Both the position numbers and the translations under genes were made by a program. The notes below the pieces were generated by a model. The model worked only from the letters and a program-made list of their open reading frames with translations, did not search any database and was not told the origin of the DNA. A stretch of 49,479 nt of DNA from Streptomyces ureilyticus. Lineage in GTDB: Bacteria; Actinomycetota; Actinomycetes; Streptomycetales; Streptomycetaceae. Numbering within the stretch: position 1 is the first letter of the stretch; each line of letters begins with the position of its first letter. Below are positions 24,117 through 32,438 of this stretch, in pieces. The stretch lies in contig NZ_JAAKZX010000055.1 of NCBI RefSeq assembly GCF_011045025.1, positions 1-49,479 of the forward strand. The letters are read 5' to 3'.

Positions 24117-25745
24117 TCAGTGGTGGCCGTGACCGCTCGTGATCTCCCGGTACTCCTCAGCCGTCGGCTTGGGGATCTGGCTGTCCTCCCCGTAGTACGC
24201 CTTGCTGAGCTTGGACCGCAGCTTCTGCGGAGCCTTCACCTTGCGCTCGACGCCGTTCTCGTCGACCGTCGGGCCGATCTCGGCCGGCTCGTACTGCTCG
24301 TGCGCGGTGAGCACATGCATTTGCTCCTGGCTGAGCGGCTCGTGGACCTCGATGAACTCACCGTGCGGCAGGCGCTTGATGATGCCCGACTCGCGGCCGT
24401 GCAGCACCTTGTCCTTGTCGCGGCGCTGCAGGCCGAGACAGATCCGCTTGGTGACGATGAACGCGATGACCGGCCCCACGAAGAACCCGATCCGGACGAA
24501 CCAGGTGACCGCGTTGATCGACAGATGGAAGTGCGTGGCGACGATGTCGTTGCCACCGCCGATCAGCATGATCATGTACGCGGTGATCCACGCGACACCG
24601 AAGCCCGTCCTGGTCGGGGCGTTGCGCGGCCGGTCCAGGATGTGGTGCTCGCGTTTGTCCCCGGTGACCCAGGACTCGATGAACGGATAGAGCGCGATCG
24701 CTCCGAGGAAGAGACCGAAGAGCACCAGCGGAATGAACACACCCAGGACGAGCGTATGGCCGGCGAAATTGATCTCCCAGCCGGGCATGGCGCGGATCAG
24801 CCCCTCCGCGAAGCCCATGTACCAGTCGGGCTGGGCGCCCGTGGACACCTGGTCCGAGCGATACGGCCCCAGCACCCAGATCGGGTTGATGGTCGCGACC
24901 GCGGAGAGGGCGGCGATGAACCCGAAGACCAGGAAGAAGAAGCCTCCGGCCTTGGCCATGTAGACCGGCAGCAGCGGCATGCCGACGACGTTCTTGTTCG
25001 AGCGGCCGGCACCGGCGAACTGCGTGTGCTTGTGGTAGAAGACCAGGATCAAGTGGCCGACCACGAGTCCGAGCATGATGCCGGGCAACAGCAGGATGTG
25101 GATCGAGTAGAACCGCGCGACGAAGTCGCCGCCCGGGAACTCCCCGCCGAACAGGAACATCGAGATGTACGTGCCCACGATCGGCGTGGCCAGGATCGCG
25201 CCCTGGGTGAAGCGCACACCGGTGCCGGAGAGCAGGTCGTCCGGGAGCGAGTAACCGGTGAATCCGGTGAACATGCCCAGCACGAACAGCAGGAAGCCGA
25301 ACAGCCAGTTGATCTCACGCGGCTTGCGGAAGGCGCCGGTGAAGAAGACGCGCATCATGTGCACGAACATGCCGGCCAGGAAGATGATCGCCGCCCAGTG
25401 GTGGATCTGCCGGATCAGCAGACCGCCGCGGACGTCGAAGCTGATGTCCAGCGTGGAGGCGTACGCCTCCGACATCAGCTGGCCCTGCATCGGCACATAA
25501 CTGCCGTGGTAGTGGATCTCGTTCATCGACGGGTGGAAGAACAGCGTCAGATACACACCCGTGAGGATGATGATGATGAAGCTGTAGAGGCAGATCTCAC
25601 CCAGCATGAAGGACCAGTGGTCCGGGAAGATCTTGCGCATATTGGCTTTGGCCAGGCCGTAGATGCCGAGGCGGCCATCGGCCCAGTCGGCGACCCGCTC
25701 GCCCGCGGGTGCCTTGCGGCGGTCGTCGTCGTGTGCAGTGCTCAT
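24117..25745 (-). CDS. qcrB: Cytochrome bc1 complex cytochrome b subunit
   Basis: 542 residues from ATG 25745 (MSTAHDDDRRK), overlapping the qcrA stop by 4 bases (ATGA). The heme-ligand pairs are visible: IRQIHHWAA and later SIHILLLPGIMLGLVVGH. LPDDLLSGTGVRFTQGA and the quinol-site region with WVLGPYRSDQ also match actinobacterial QcrB. Eight or more membrane segments are followed by the long hydrophilic C-terminal tail (~100 residues, KDKVLHGRESGIIKRLPHGEF) characteristic of actinobacteria. With QcrA and QcrC it oxidises menaquinol and passes electrons to the aa3 oxidase as a III-IV supercomplex. It is the last gene of ctaE-qcrCAB. Confidence 0.97.
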   Translation of the reverse strand: MSTAHDDDRRKAPAGERVADWADGRLGIYGLAKANMRKIFPDHWSFMLGEICLYSFIIIILTGVYLTLFFHPSMNEIHYHGSYVPMQGQLMSEAYASTLDISFDVRGGLLIRQIHHWAAIIFLAGMFVHMMRVFFTGAFRKPREINWLFGFLLFVLGMFTGFTGYSLPDDLLSGTGVRFTQGAILATPIVGTYISMFLFGGEFPGGDFVARFYSIHILLLPGIMLGLVVGHLILVFYHKHTQFAGAGRSNKNVVGMPLLPVYMAKAGGFFFLVFGFIAALSAVATINPIWVLGPYRSDQVSTGAQPDWYMGFAEGLIRAMPGWEINFAGHTLVLGVFIPLVLFGLFLGAIALYPFIESWVTGDKREHHILDRPRNAPTRTGFGVAWITAYMIMLIGGGNDIVATHFHLSINAVTWFVRIGFFVGPVIAFIVTKRICLGLQRRDKDKVLHGRESGIIKRLPHGEFIEVHEPLSQEQMHVLTAHEQYEPAEIGPTVDENGVERKVKAPQKLRSKLSKAYYGEDSQIPKPTAEEYREITSGHGHH

Positions 25746-26803
25746 CCGCGCTCCCAGAATGAAGGACCGACGGGCTCTTCGAAATCGCTGAGCGCCTCGA
25801 GGTAGCCCTCGTCGTTCACACCGATACGCAGCTGCGGCAGGGCGTGACCGGCCGGGCCGAAGATCACTCGGGCACCGTCGGAGAGGTCGAAGGTGGACTG
25901 GTGGCACGGGCAGAGGACGTGGTGCGTCTGCTGCTCGTACAGGGAGATCGGGCAGCCGACGTGGGTGCAGATCTTCGAGTACGCCACGATGCCCTCGTGG
26001 GACCACTCGAGCTCGCGCTTGTCCTTGATGTCGTCCGGCTGGATCCGGACGATCATCAGGGCCGCCTTGGCGATCTCGGTCTGGAACTCGTGGTCGTCCT
26101 CCTCCAGGCCCTCGGGCTTGGCGAAGGTCAGTGAACCGACCGCGACGTCGGAGGGACGCAGCGGCTCGTTCGTGTTCATGTTGACGAGCTGCCGGCCCTT
26201 GCGCCACAGCGTGTGCCGCAGCTTGTCCTCCGGCAGCGGACCGAGGTCGCGCAGCAGGACGACGCCGGAGAGCGGGAACAGGGCCAGCGCGCCGAACATC
26301 GTGTTGCGGATCAGCTTGCGGCGGCCGAGATCGGAGTCCTTGGCACCCTGCCGGAAGTCCTCCATGACCTTGGCCTTGACCTCGGGCGTGGCCTCGATCG
26401 CGTGCCGCTCGTCGGCGAGTTCGACGTCGGACATCAGCGTGCGGGCCCAGTGGACCGCGCCCGCACCGATGCAGAACAGTGCGCTGCCGAGGGTCATGCC
26501 CAGCGCGAAGTTCAGCGCGCTGATGTGGCCGAGCGGCCAGATGTAGACCGACTTGTCGACCGGGATCGCCACGAACGCGGCGATGAAGCCGATCGTGGAC
26601 AGCATCGACACCGTGAACAGGAGGGCGACCGTACGCTCGGACCGCTTGGCGGCCCGCTCGTCGATGTCCTGGATGCGGTGCTCGTGGGGCGGCAGCCCCG
26701 GGTCCGCGAACGGGTGCTTCTCGCCGGGAACGGCTACTTCGCCGTTCTTGTCGGCGGCCTGCTCATCGGGCAGGTTCTCTTCTGGAGTTTCTTGGCTGCT
26801 CAT
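25742..26803 (-). CDS. qcrA: Rieske iron-sulfur subunit of the bc1 complex
   Basis: 353 residues from ATG 26803 (MSSQETPEEN), overlapping the qcrC stop by 4 bases; AGGAAG is the Shine-Dalgarno. Three membrane segments lie at ~55-180, as in actinobacterial QcrA rather than the single-span mitochondrial form. The 2Fe-2S ligands are KICTHVGCPISLY (Cys, His) and HVLCPCHQSTFDL (Cys, Cys, His). The tail FGPAGHALPQLRI carries the Pro loop. It transfers the first quinol electron to the diheme cytochrome. Cluster supply may come from the Fe-S genes elsewhere in the window. Confidence 0.97.
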   Translation of the reverse strand: MSSQETPEENLPDEQAADKNGEVAVPGEKHPFADPGLPPHEHRIQDIDERAAKRSERTVALLFTVSMLSTIGFIAAFVAIPVDKSVYIWPLGHISALNFALGMTLGSALFCIGAGAVHWARTLMSDVELADERHAIEATPEVKAKVMEDFRQGAKDSDLGRRKLIRNTMFGALALFPLSGVVLLRDLGPLPEDKLRHTLWRKGRQLVNMNTNEPLRPSDVAVGSLTFAKPEGLEEDDHEFQTEIAKAALMIVRIQPDDIKDKRELEWSHEGIVAYSKICTHVGCPISLYEQQTHHVLCPCHQSTFDLSDGARVIFGPAGHALPQLRIGVNDEGYLEALSDFEEPVGPSFWERG

Positions 26804-27609
26804 GACTTCCTGGCCTTTGCGGTCCGGGCGGCCACCCACACGGCGACGGCGATCAGTCCACCGAGACCGAAGATCCAGCCGAACAGGCCCTCACTGACCG
26901 GCCCGAGGCCGCCCAGCTCGAGGCCGCCGGGGCTCTCCGACTTGTCGCTGTTGACCTCGTCCAGGTACGCGATGATGTCCTTCTTGTTCTGCTCCGTCAG
27001 CGTGGTGTCGGGGAAGGACGGCATGTTCTGCGGGCCGGTCTGCATGGCCTCGTAGATGTGCTTCGGATCGACGTCTTCCAGCGTCGGGGCGTACTTGCCG
27101 TTGGTCAGCGCGCCGCCCTTGCCGGTGAAGTTGTGGCACTGCGCGCAGTTGGTACGGAACAGCTCGCCGCCCTTGGCGATGTCCGCGCCCTCCGGGCTGT
27201 ACTGGTTCTCGGTCGGCACGGAGGGACCGGCACCCAGCGAGGCGATGTACGCCGCGAGCTGGTCGATCTCGGCCTGCGAGTAGATGTTCTTCTTCTTGGG
27301 CACCTGCGCGCCGGGCTGCTGCGCCGGCATCCGGCCGGTGGCAACCTGGAAGTCGACGGCCGCGGCGCCCACGCCCACCAGGCTCGGACCGTCGGTGGTG
27401 CCCTTACCGCCGGTGCCGTGGCAACTGGCGCAGCCGACGGCATAGAGCTTCTGACCCTCCTCGATGGTGAGGGTCTGGGCGGTCTCATCGGCCACGGCCT
27501 TGTCCGGGGGCGCGACCAGGGTGTAGATCCCCCCGGTGGCCGCCAGCGCGATGAGTAGGACGACGACCGCCGCCAGCGGATGGCGTCGTCGTGCGGAGAG
27601 CTTTTTCAC
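26800..27609 (-). CDS. qcrC: Diheme cytochrome c subunit of the bc1 complex
   Basis: 269 residues. An N-terminal membrane anchor (HPLAAVVVLLIALAATGGIYTL) is followed by two c-type heme motifs, GCASCHGTGG near residue 59 and NCAQCHNFTG near residue 157. Distal methionines are present (GRMPAQQPG, NMPSFPD). A C-terminal membrane helix (LFGWIFGLGGLIAVAVWVA) ends it. The fused diheme form replaces soluble cytochrome c in actinobacteria and carries electrons directly to the CuA site of CtaC. It is 78 bases downstream of ctaE. Confidence 0.97.
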   Translation of the reverse strand: MKKLSARRRHPLAAVVVLLIALAATGGIYTLVAPPDKAVADETAQTLTIEEGQKLYAVGCASCHGTGGKGTTDGPSLVGVGAAAVDFQVATGRMPAQQPGAQVPKKKNIYSQAEIDQLAAYIASLGAGPSVPTENQYSPEGADIAKGGELFRTNCAQCHNFTGKGGALTNGKYAPTLEDVDPKHIYEAMQTGPQNMPSFPDTTLTEQNKKDIIAYLDEVNSDKSESPGGLELGGLGPVSEGLFGWIFGLGGLIAVAVWVAARTAKARKS

Positions 27610-27687
27610 GGATTACCCCGGTGTCAGGATCTTCTGCGTCGATGCTTCTGGGAGGTGCGCCTGTGGAGCGCTCGGGAGCGGGCCCGG

Positions 27688-28308
27688 CTACTTGATCATG
27701 TAGATCGTGGCGAAGAGGCCGATCCAGACGACATCGACGAAGTGCCAGTAGTAGGACACGACGATGGCGGCGGTCGCCTGCTCGTGCGTGAACCTGTGGG
27801 CCGCGTACGTACGCCCCAGGACCAGCAGGAAGGCGATGAGACCACCCGTCACGTGCAGGCCGTGGAAGCCGGTGGTCAGGTAGAACACCGAGCCGTACGG
27901 GTCGGACGAGAGCGAGAGACCCTCGTGCTTGACCAGTTCCGTGTACTCGAAGACCTGACCGCCGATGAAGATCGCACCCATGATGAAGGTGACGATGAAC
28001 CACATCCGGAGCTTCTTCACATCGCCCTTCTCGGCGGCGAAGACGCCGAGCTGGCAGGTGAGGGAGGAGAGCACCAGGATCGTGGTGTTGGCCGCCGAGA
28101 ACGGGAAGTTGAGGGTGTCCGCCATCTCCTTCCAGTGAGTCGGCCCGGTCACCGATCGCAGGGTGAAGTACATCGCGAAGAGGGCCGCGAAGAACATCAG
28201 CTCGGAACTCAGCCAGATGATGGTTCCGACGCTGGTGAGGTTCGGCCGATTGACCGACGGGTGCGCGTGCCCGGTTTCTACTGTCGTTGCTGTCGCCACG
28301 ACCGACAT
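27688..28308 (-). CDS. ctaE: Cytochrome c oxidase subunit III
   Basis: 206 residues with five membrane segments, for example TSVGTIIWLSSELMFFAALFAMYFTLR, TTILVLSSLTCQLGVFAAEKG, STGFHGLHVTGGLIAFLLVLGR-type (here TTGFHGLHVTGGLIAFLLVL) and AIVVSYYWHFVDVVWIGLFATIYMIK. FHGLHV and YYWHFVDVVW are subunit III signatures. The ATG at 28308 has no visible Shine-Dalgarno and lies inside a perfect palindrome (28299-28319). It is the first gene of ctaE-qcrCAB, which encodes the terminal respiratory supercomplex with ctaCDF. Confidence 0.95.
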   Translation of the reverse strand: MSVVATATTVETGHAHPSVNRPNLTSVGTIIWLSSELMFFAALFAMYFTLRSVTGPTHWKEMADTLNFPFSAANTTILVLSSLTCQLGVFAAEKGDVKKLRMWFIVTFIMGAIFIGGQVFEYTELVKHEGLSLSSDPYGSVFYLTTGFHGLHVTGGLIAFLLVLGRTYAAHRFTHEQATAAIVVSYYWHFVDVVWIGLFATIYMIK

Positions 28309-28319
28309 TATGTCGGTCG
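28299..28319. promoter_or_regulatory. Perfect 21-bp palindrome over the ctaE start codon
   Basis: CGACCGACAT (28299-28308) and ATGTCGGTCG (28310-28319) are exact 10-bp inverted arms around one T. The ctaE start codon occupies 28306-28308 on the minus strand. It could be a repressor operator or an RNA hairpin hiding the start. No Shine-Dalgarno precedes the ATG. Confidence 0.6.
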
Positions 28320-28469
28320 CTTATCCCGCCCTCACCCCGGGGGGTGCCGTTCGGAGTGTCTGTGCGCTGTGCGCTGCCCGGATGGCTCAGGGAAGGGGGC
28401 TACGAACCGCTGTGGATCAGGTGGTCGAGGGAGTAGCATCCGCGCATCGGGCCATGCCCATATGACCTA

Positions 28470-28491
28470 CGTCCGTACGACGTCCTTACGA
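28470..28491 (+). repeat. Tandem 11-bp repeat in a promoter region
   Basis: CGTCCGTACGA (28470-28480) and CGTCCTTACGA (28481-28491) are adjacent 11-base copies with one difference, 27 bases before the start of the receiver-like gene. A TATGAC hexamer just upstream (near 28461) could be its -10 box, so the repeats would lie at the start of the transcript or bind a regulator. Confidence 0.4.
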
Positions 28492-28518
28492 CGCGAGTCC
28501 CGAAGTCACGGAGGAACA

Positions 28519-28917
28519 ATGCAGGCGACCGCCACGGTGCTGGTCTACAGCGACGACTCCAACACGCGGGAGCAGGTGCGGCTCGCCACGGGGCGTCGGC
28601 CGGCGAGTGATGTTCCTCAGGTCGAGTTCATCGAGTGTGCGACTCCTGCGGCGGTTCTGAAGGAGCTGGACCGGGGTGGGATCGATGTCTGTGTGCTGGA
28701 CGGTGAGGCCGTCCCGATGGGCGGCATGGGGATGTGCCGCCAGATCAAGGACGAGGTGTTCAACTGTCCGCCTGTGCTGTTGTTGATCGGGCGGCCTCAG
28801 GATGCGTGGTTGGCGACCTGGTCTCGGGCGGATGCCACGGCAATCCTGCCGGTTGAGCCGGTTGAGTTCGCGTCGGCGTTGGCTTCTCTGTTGCGGCAGA
28901 AGGCCTTGAGCGCCTGA
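28519..28917 (+). CDS. Atypical receiver-like regulatory protein
   Basis: 132 residues from ATG 28519, with GGAGGA 5 bases upstream. The fold pattern is that of a CheY-like receiver: VLVYSDDSNTREQ (acidic Asp12/Asp13), IDVCVLDGEA with Asp61 at the phospho-acceptor position, and VLLLIGRPQDAW. The usual K-P loop reads PVEPVEF, so the conserved Lys is missing. There is no output domain. It is probably a degenerate or phosphorylation-independent receiver. It sits alone between the two respiratory operons, divergent from ctaE. The function is unknown; a link to respiration is suggested only by position. Confidence 0.75.
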   Translation: MQATATVLVYSDDSNTREQVRLATGRRPASDVPQVEFIECATPAAVLKELDRGGIDVCVLDGEAVPMGGMGMCRQIKDEVFNCPPVLLLIGRPQDAWLATWSRADATAILPVEPVEFASALASLLRQKALSA

Positions 28918-28927
28918 GAACGTCTGC

Positions 28928-30178
28928 TTACGCCGATACCGGGCTCAGGCGTGCTCTCTCCTCTGGGCTTGGGCCCTCTACCAGGGCGCTGCCCTTTTGC
29001 CAGTTCTGCCAGTCGAGGTTCCACTCGCCGTGGCCGTTGCCGAAGGCGGGCATCATGTCGCCGTTTGAGTTGACTACCTTGACGAGGTCGCCGGCGCGGA
29101 CGGTTTTGAAGAACCAGGCGGCGTTCGCGGTACTCATGCCGGTGCAGCCGTGGCTGACGTTGGCGGAGCCCTGGGAGCCGGTGGACCAGGGGGCGGCGTG
29201 GACGTACTCGCCGCTCCAGGTGACGCGGGTGGCGTAGTAGACGGGCAGGTCGTACGACTCCGCGCTGCCCTCGGCGATACCGATGCTGGTGCTGCGCATC
29301 CGTACGAAGTACTCCTTGCCGAGCACGACCTTGACGCCGTTGCGGGTCTCGAAGCCGGGCTTGCCGGTGGTGATGGGGATCTCCTTGATCACCTTGCCAT
29401 TCCGGTAGACCGCCATCGAGTGCGCGGCGGCGTCCGTGACGGCCTCGACGCGGTCGCCCGTGGTGAGCTTCAGCGGCTTGGTCTTGCCGCCCCAGAGCCG
29501 TTCGGCGACCTTTATGCCCTCGAGGTTGCTGTACGCGCGGATGGTGGCGTGGGCGGGCCAGTACTCCCTGGGGCGGTAGTGCAGGGTCTTGTTGTCCACC
29601 CAGTGCCAGGTGCCCTGCACGGCGGGCTGTGAGACGACCTTGAGGGCGCGCTCGACGACCTTGCGGGCCGCCTTGTCCTTGAGGGGCTTGCTGAGTTCGG
29701 CCGTGACGGGCTGGCCGACGCCGTACGTACCCGCTTTGGGGCCGAACTCGACGCCCAGCCGCTTCTTCGTGGTGGGCCTGCCGGTGTCGAAGGCGAGGAC
29801 CTTGCGGCCGGGCGCCCCGTCGCCGTTCTCCGTGCTCACCCGCACCGTGTAGCGGGCGTTCGCGGCGAGTGGTGAGGTGCTGTGCCAGCGGGAGCCGTCC
29901 GCGGAGAGTTCGCCCGCCACGTACCGCCCGGTGGCGTCCGTGGCCGTCACGTCGGTGATGCGTCCGCCGGAGTCCTCGGCGGTGATCTCCAGCGGCTTGT
30001 CCGGGTTGGCCTTCTTGCCGTCGCCGACCGGGGCGTTGAAGGAGACCTGGTCCGTCGCGTCGTACGGACTGGCCGAGAGCGGGTGGCCGTCGGAGCTGCA
30101 GGCCGTGACGCCCGCGCCCAGGGTGACCAGCAGCACGGTGCAGCTGGCTACCGTGCGGTTTCGCGGTGAAAGGCTCAT
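28928..30178 (-). CDS. L,D-transpeptidase lipoprotein (Ldt, Ig-like domains)
   Basis: 416 residues from ATG 30178 (MSLSPRNR); another in-frame ATG lies 21 bases upstream, and neither has a good Shine-Dalgarno. The signal ends in a lipobox (TLGAGVTAC). Two Ig-like domains (~35-235) precede the YkuD catalytic domain, which holds HSMAVYRNGKVIKEIPITTG, Y-HAAPWS and the nucleophile motif NVSHGCTGMSTANAAWFF (His-Gly-Cys). This is the LdtMt2-like architecture that makes 3-3 crosslinks in peptidoglycan and resists many beta-lactams. It is anchored outside the membrane. It is in the same orientation as, and downstream of, ctaCDF, but separated by a terminator. Confidence 0.9.
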   Translation of the reverse strand: MSLSPRNRTVASCTVLLVTLGAGVTACSSDGHPLSASPYDATDQVSFNAPVGDGKKANPDKPLEITAEDSGGRITDVTATDATGRYVAGELSADGSRWHSTSPLAANARYTVRVSTENGDGAPGRKVLAFDTGRPTTKKRLGVEFGPKAGTYGVGQPVTAELSKPLKDKAARKVVERALKVVSQPAVQGTWHWVDNKTLHYRPREYWPAHATIRAYSNLEGIKVAERLWGGKTKPLKLTTGDRVEAVTDAAAHSMAVYRNGKVIKEIPITTGKPGFETRNGVKVVLGKEYFVRMRSTSIGIAEGSAESYDLPVYYATRVTWSGEYVHAAPWSTGSQGSANVSHGCTGMSTANAAWFFKTVRAGDLVKVVNSNGDMMPAFGNGHGEWNLDWQNWQKGSALVEGPSPEERARLSPVSA

Positions 30179-30256
30179 GCGTTCAACGTAGGAATGCATG
30201 ACCACTGTGGCGCGGTGGGTGGCCCGTGTGGGGGACGCACGGTCCGGCAAACGAAG

Positions 30257-30291
30257 GAGCCCGGACCCTCCGTGACGGAGTGTCCGGGCTC
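30257..30291. terminator. Terminator hairpin downstream of ctaF
   Basis: GAGCCCGGAC at 30257-30266 and GTCCGGGCTC at 30282-30291 are perfect 10-bp arms, with an inner CTCCG/CGGAG stem. It lies 19 bases after the ctaF stop and ends the ctaCDF operon. Confidence 0.88.
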
Positions 30292-30309
30292 CGGAGCGCC
30301 TGGCGCGTG

Positions 30310-30708
30310 TTACTGGGTGCGGTTCTCGCCGTGGTAATACTCGAAGACCCAGCCCCACAGGCCGATCATGATGATCGGCACCGAGAAGTACAGCAGCCAC
30401 CAGCCGAAGACGACGCCCATGAAGGCGAGCGCGCCACCGATGCCGAGGGAGAGCGGCTGCCAGCTGTGCGGGCTGAAGAAGCCGATCTCACCGGCGTCGT
30501 CCGCGACATCGGCCTCCTTGTTGTCCTGGGCGCCCACGTCGACCCGCCGGGCCGTGAAGGCCAGGTAGTAGCCGATCATGATGCTCAGACCGAAGCCAAG
30601 GAAGAGCGCCGTGGTGCCGGCCGGCTCCTTCGACCAGTAGCCATAGACGATCGCCATGACGAGGATGAAGACGGCCAGCCAGATGAACATCTTGCCCTGG
30701 ATCTTCAC
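30310..30708 (-). CDS. ctaF: Cytochrome c oxidase subunit IV (actinobacterial)
   Basis: 132 residues from a GTG at 30708 that overlaps the ctaD stop by 4 bases (GTGA). Four hydrophobic segments: MFIWLAVFILVMAIVYGYW, TTALFLGFGLSIMIGYYLAF, SLGIGGALAFMGVVFGWWLLYF and VPIIMIGLWGWVFEYY. An acidic loop (QDNKEADVADDAGEIGFF) separates the pairs. This is the actinobacterial CtaF type, about 135 aa, needed for stability of the aa3 oxidase. It is the last gene of ctaCDF. Confidence 0.95.
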   Translation of the reverse strand: MKIQGKMFIWLAVFILVMAIVYGYWSKEPAGTTALFLGFGLSIMIGYYLAFTARRVDVGAQDNKEADVADDAGEIGFFSPHSWQPLSLGIGGALAFMGVVFGWWLLYFSVPIIMIGLWGWVFEYYHGENRTQ

Positions 30709-32438
30709 TTGCCGGCCTCCTTGCCACCAGCGAGGGACTTCTCGGCGGGACCGACGTTCTCGAGCTGGTCGATGGCGGCGATCTCCGGGTGGTGCAGGTC
30801 GAACGCCGGGGATTCACTGCGGATCCGCGGCAGGGTGAGGAAGTTGTGCCGCGGCGGCGGGCAGGACGTGGCCCACTCGAGCGAGCGGCCGTAGCCCCAC
30901 GGGTCGTCGACTTCGACCTTCTTGCCGTACTTGGCGGTCTTCCACACGTTGTAGAAGAACGGCAGGATCGACAGGCCGAGCACGAAGGAGCTGATCGTCG
31001 AGATCGTGTTCAGCGCTGTGAAGCCGTCGGCCGCGAGATAGTCCGCGTACCGCCGTGGCATGCCCTCGGCACCCAGCCAGTGCTGGACGAGGAACGTGCC
31101 GTGGAAGCCGATGAACAGCGTCCAGAAGGTGATCTTCCCGAGGCGTTCGTCGAGCATCTTGCCGGTCATCTTCGGCCACCAGAAGTGGAAGCCGGAGAAC
31201 ATCGCGAACACCACGGTGCCGAACACCACGTAGTGGAAGTGCGCCACCACGAAGTACGAGTCCGAGACGTGGAAGTCCATCGGCGGCGAAGCCAGGATGA
31301 CACCGGTGAGACCACCGAAGGTGAAGGTGATCAGGAAGCCGGTGGCCCAGAGCATCGGGGTCTCGAACGACAACGACCCCTTCCACATCGTTCCGATCCA
31401 GTTGAAGAACTTCACGCCCGTTGGCACGGCGATCAGGAACGTCATGAAGGAGAAGAACGGCAACAGCACGCCGCCGGTGACGTACATGTGGTGCGCCCAC
31501 ACCGTGACCGACAGGCCGGCGATCGCGATGGTCGCGCCGATCAGGCCCATGTAGCCGAACATCGGCTTGCGCGAGAAGACCGGGATGACCTCGGAGATGA
31601 TGCCGAAGAACGGCAACGCGATGATGTACACCTCTGGATGGCCGAAGAACCAGAAGAGGTGTTGCCACAGCAACGCGCCGCCGTTGGCCGGGTCGAAGAT
31701 ATGGGCGCCGAACTTGCGGTCCGCCTCAAGGGCGAACAGCGCCGCAGCGAGGACCGGGAAGGCCAGCAGCACCAGCACCGCGGTGAGCAGCACGTTCCAC
31801 ACGAAGATCGGCATGCGGAACATGGTCATGCCCGGGGCGCGCATGCAGATGATCGTGGTGATGAAGTTGACCGCACCGAGGATGGTGCCGAAGCCGGAGA
31901 ACGCCAGACCCATGATCCACATGTCCGCGCCGATGCCCGGCGAGCGGACCGCGTCGGACAGCGGGGAGTAGGCGAACCAGCCGAAGTCGGCGGCGCCCTG
32001 CGGGGTGAGGAAACCGCCCACCGCGATCAGCGAGCCGAACAGGTACAGCCAGTAGGCGAACATGTTCAGCCGCGGGAACGCCACATCGGGGGCACCGATC
32101 TGCAGCGGCATGATCCAGTTCGTGAAACCGGCGAACAGCGGCGTCGCGAACATCAGCAGCATGATCGTGCCGTGCATCGTGAACGCCTGGTTGAACTGCT
32201 CGTTCGACATGATCTGGCTGCCGGGGCGGGCCAGTTCGGCGCGCATCAGCAGCGCCATCACGCCGCCGATGACGAAGAACGCGAACGACGTGACCAGATA
32301 CAGCGTGCCGATCGTCTTGTGGTCCGTGGTGGTGAGCCACTTGACGACGACGTTGCCGGGCTGCTTCCGCCGTACCGGGACCTCGTTCTGGTACGTGTCT
32401 TCCGGCGCGGCACCCTGAGGTTCGTTGAGGATGCTCAC
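30705..32438 (-). CDS. ctaD: Cytochrome c oxidase subunit I (aa3)
   Basis: 577 residues from GTG 32438 (VSILNEPQG), overlapping the ctaC stop by 4 bases. Twelve membrane segments. Heme a ligands: FTMHGTIMLLMF, and HFHYVVFG, which also carries the a3 ligand. CuB site and Tyr crosslink: FFGHPEVYIIALPFFG and VWAHHMYVTGG. The K- and D-channel region NWIMPLQIGAPDVAFPRLN is intact. It reduces O2 to water and pumps protons, receiving electrons from CtaC and QcrC. It has full length for the family and no anomalies. Confidence 0.98.
   Translation of the reverse strand: MSILNEPQGAAPEDTYQNEVPVRRKQPGNVVVKWLTTTDHKTIGTLYLVTSFAFFVIGGVMALLMRAELARPGSQIMSNEQFNQAFTMHGTIMLLMFATPLFAGFTNWIMPLQIGAPDVAFPRLNMFAYWLYLFGSLIAVGGFLTPQGAADFGWFAYSPLSDAVRSPGIGADMWIMGLAFSGFGTILGAVNFITTIICMRAPGMTMFRMPIFVWNVLLTAVLVLLAFPVLAAALFALEADRKFGAHIFDPANGGALLWQHLFWFFGHPEVYIIALPFFGIISEVIPVFSRKPMFGYMGLIGATIAIAGLSVTVWAHHMYVTGGVLLPFFSFMTFLIAVPTGVKFFNWIGTMWKGSLSFETPMLWATGFLITFTFGGLTGVILASPPMDFHVSDSYFVVAHFHYVVFGTVVFAMFSGFHFWWPKMTGKMLDERLGKITFWTLFIGFHGTFLVQHWLGAEGMPRRYADYLAADGFTALNTISTISSFVLGLSILPFFYNVWKTAKYGKKVEVDDPWGYGRSLEWATSCPPPRHNFLTLPRIRSESPAFDLHHPEIAAIDQLENVGPAEKSLAGGKEAGK

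Noticed and set aside
27580..28518. A 445-codon plus-strand frame running into the receiver-like gene
   Set aside because: The upstream part is antisense to ctaE and has no protein-like features; the ribosome site marks ATG 28519 as the start.
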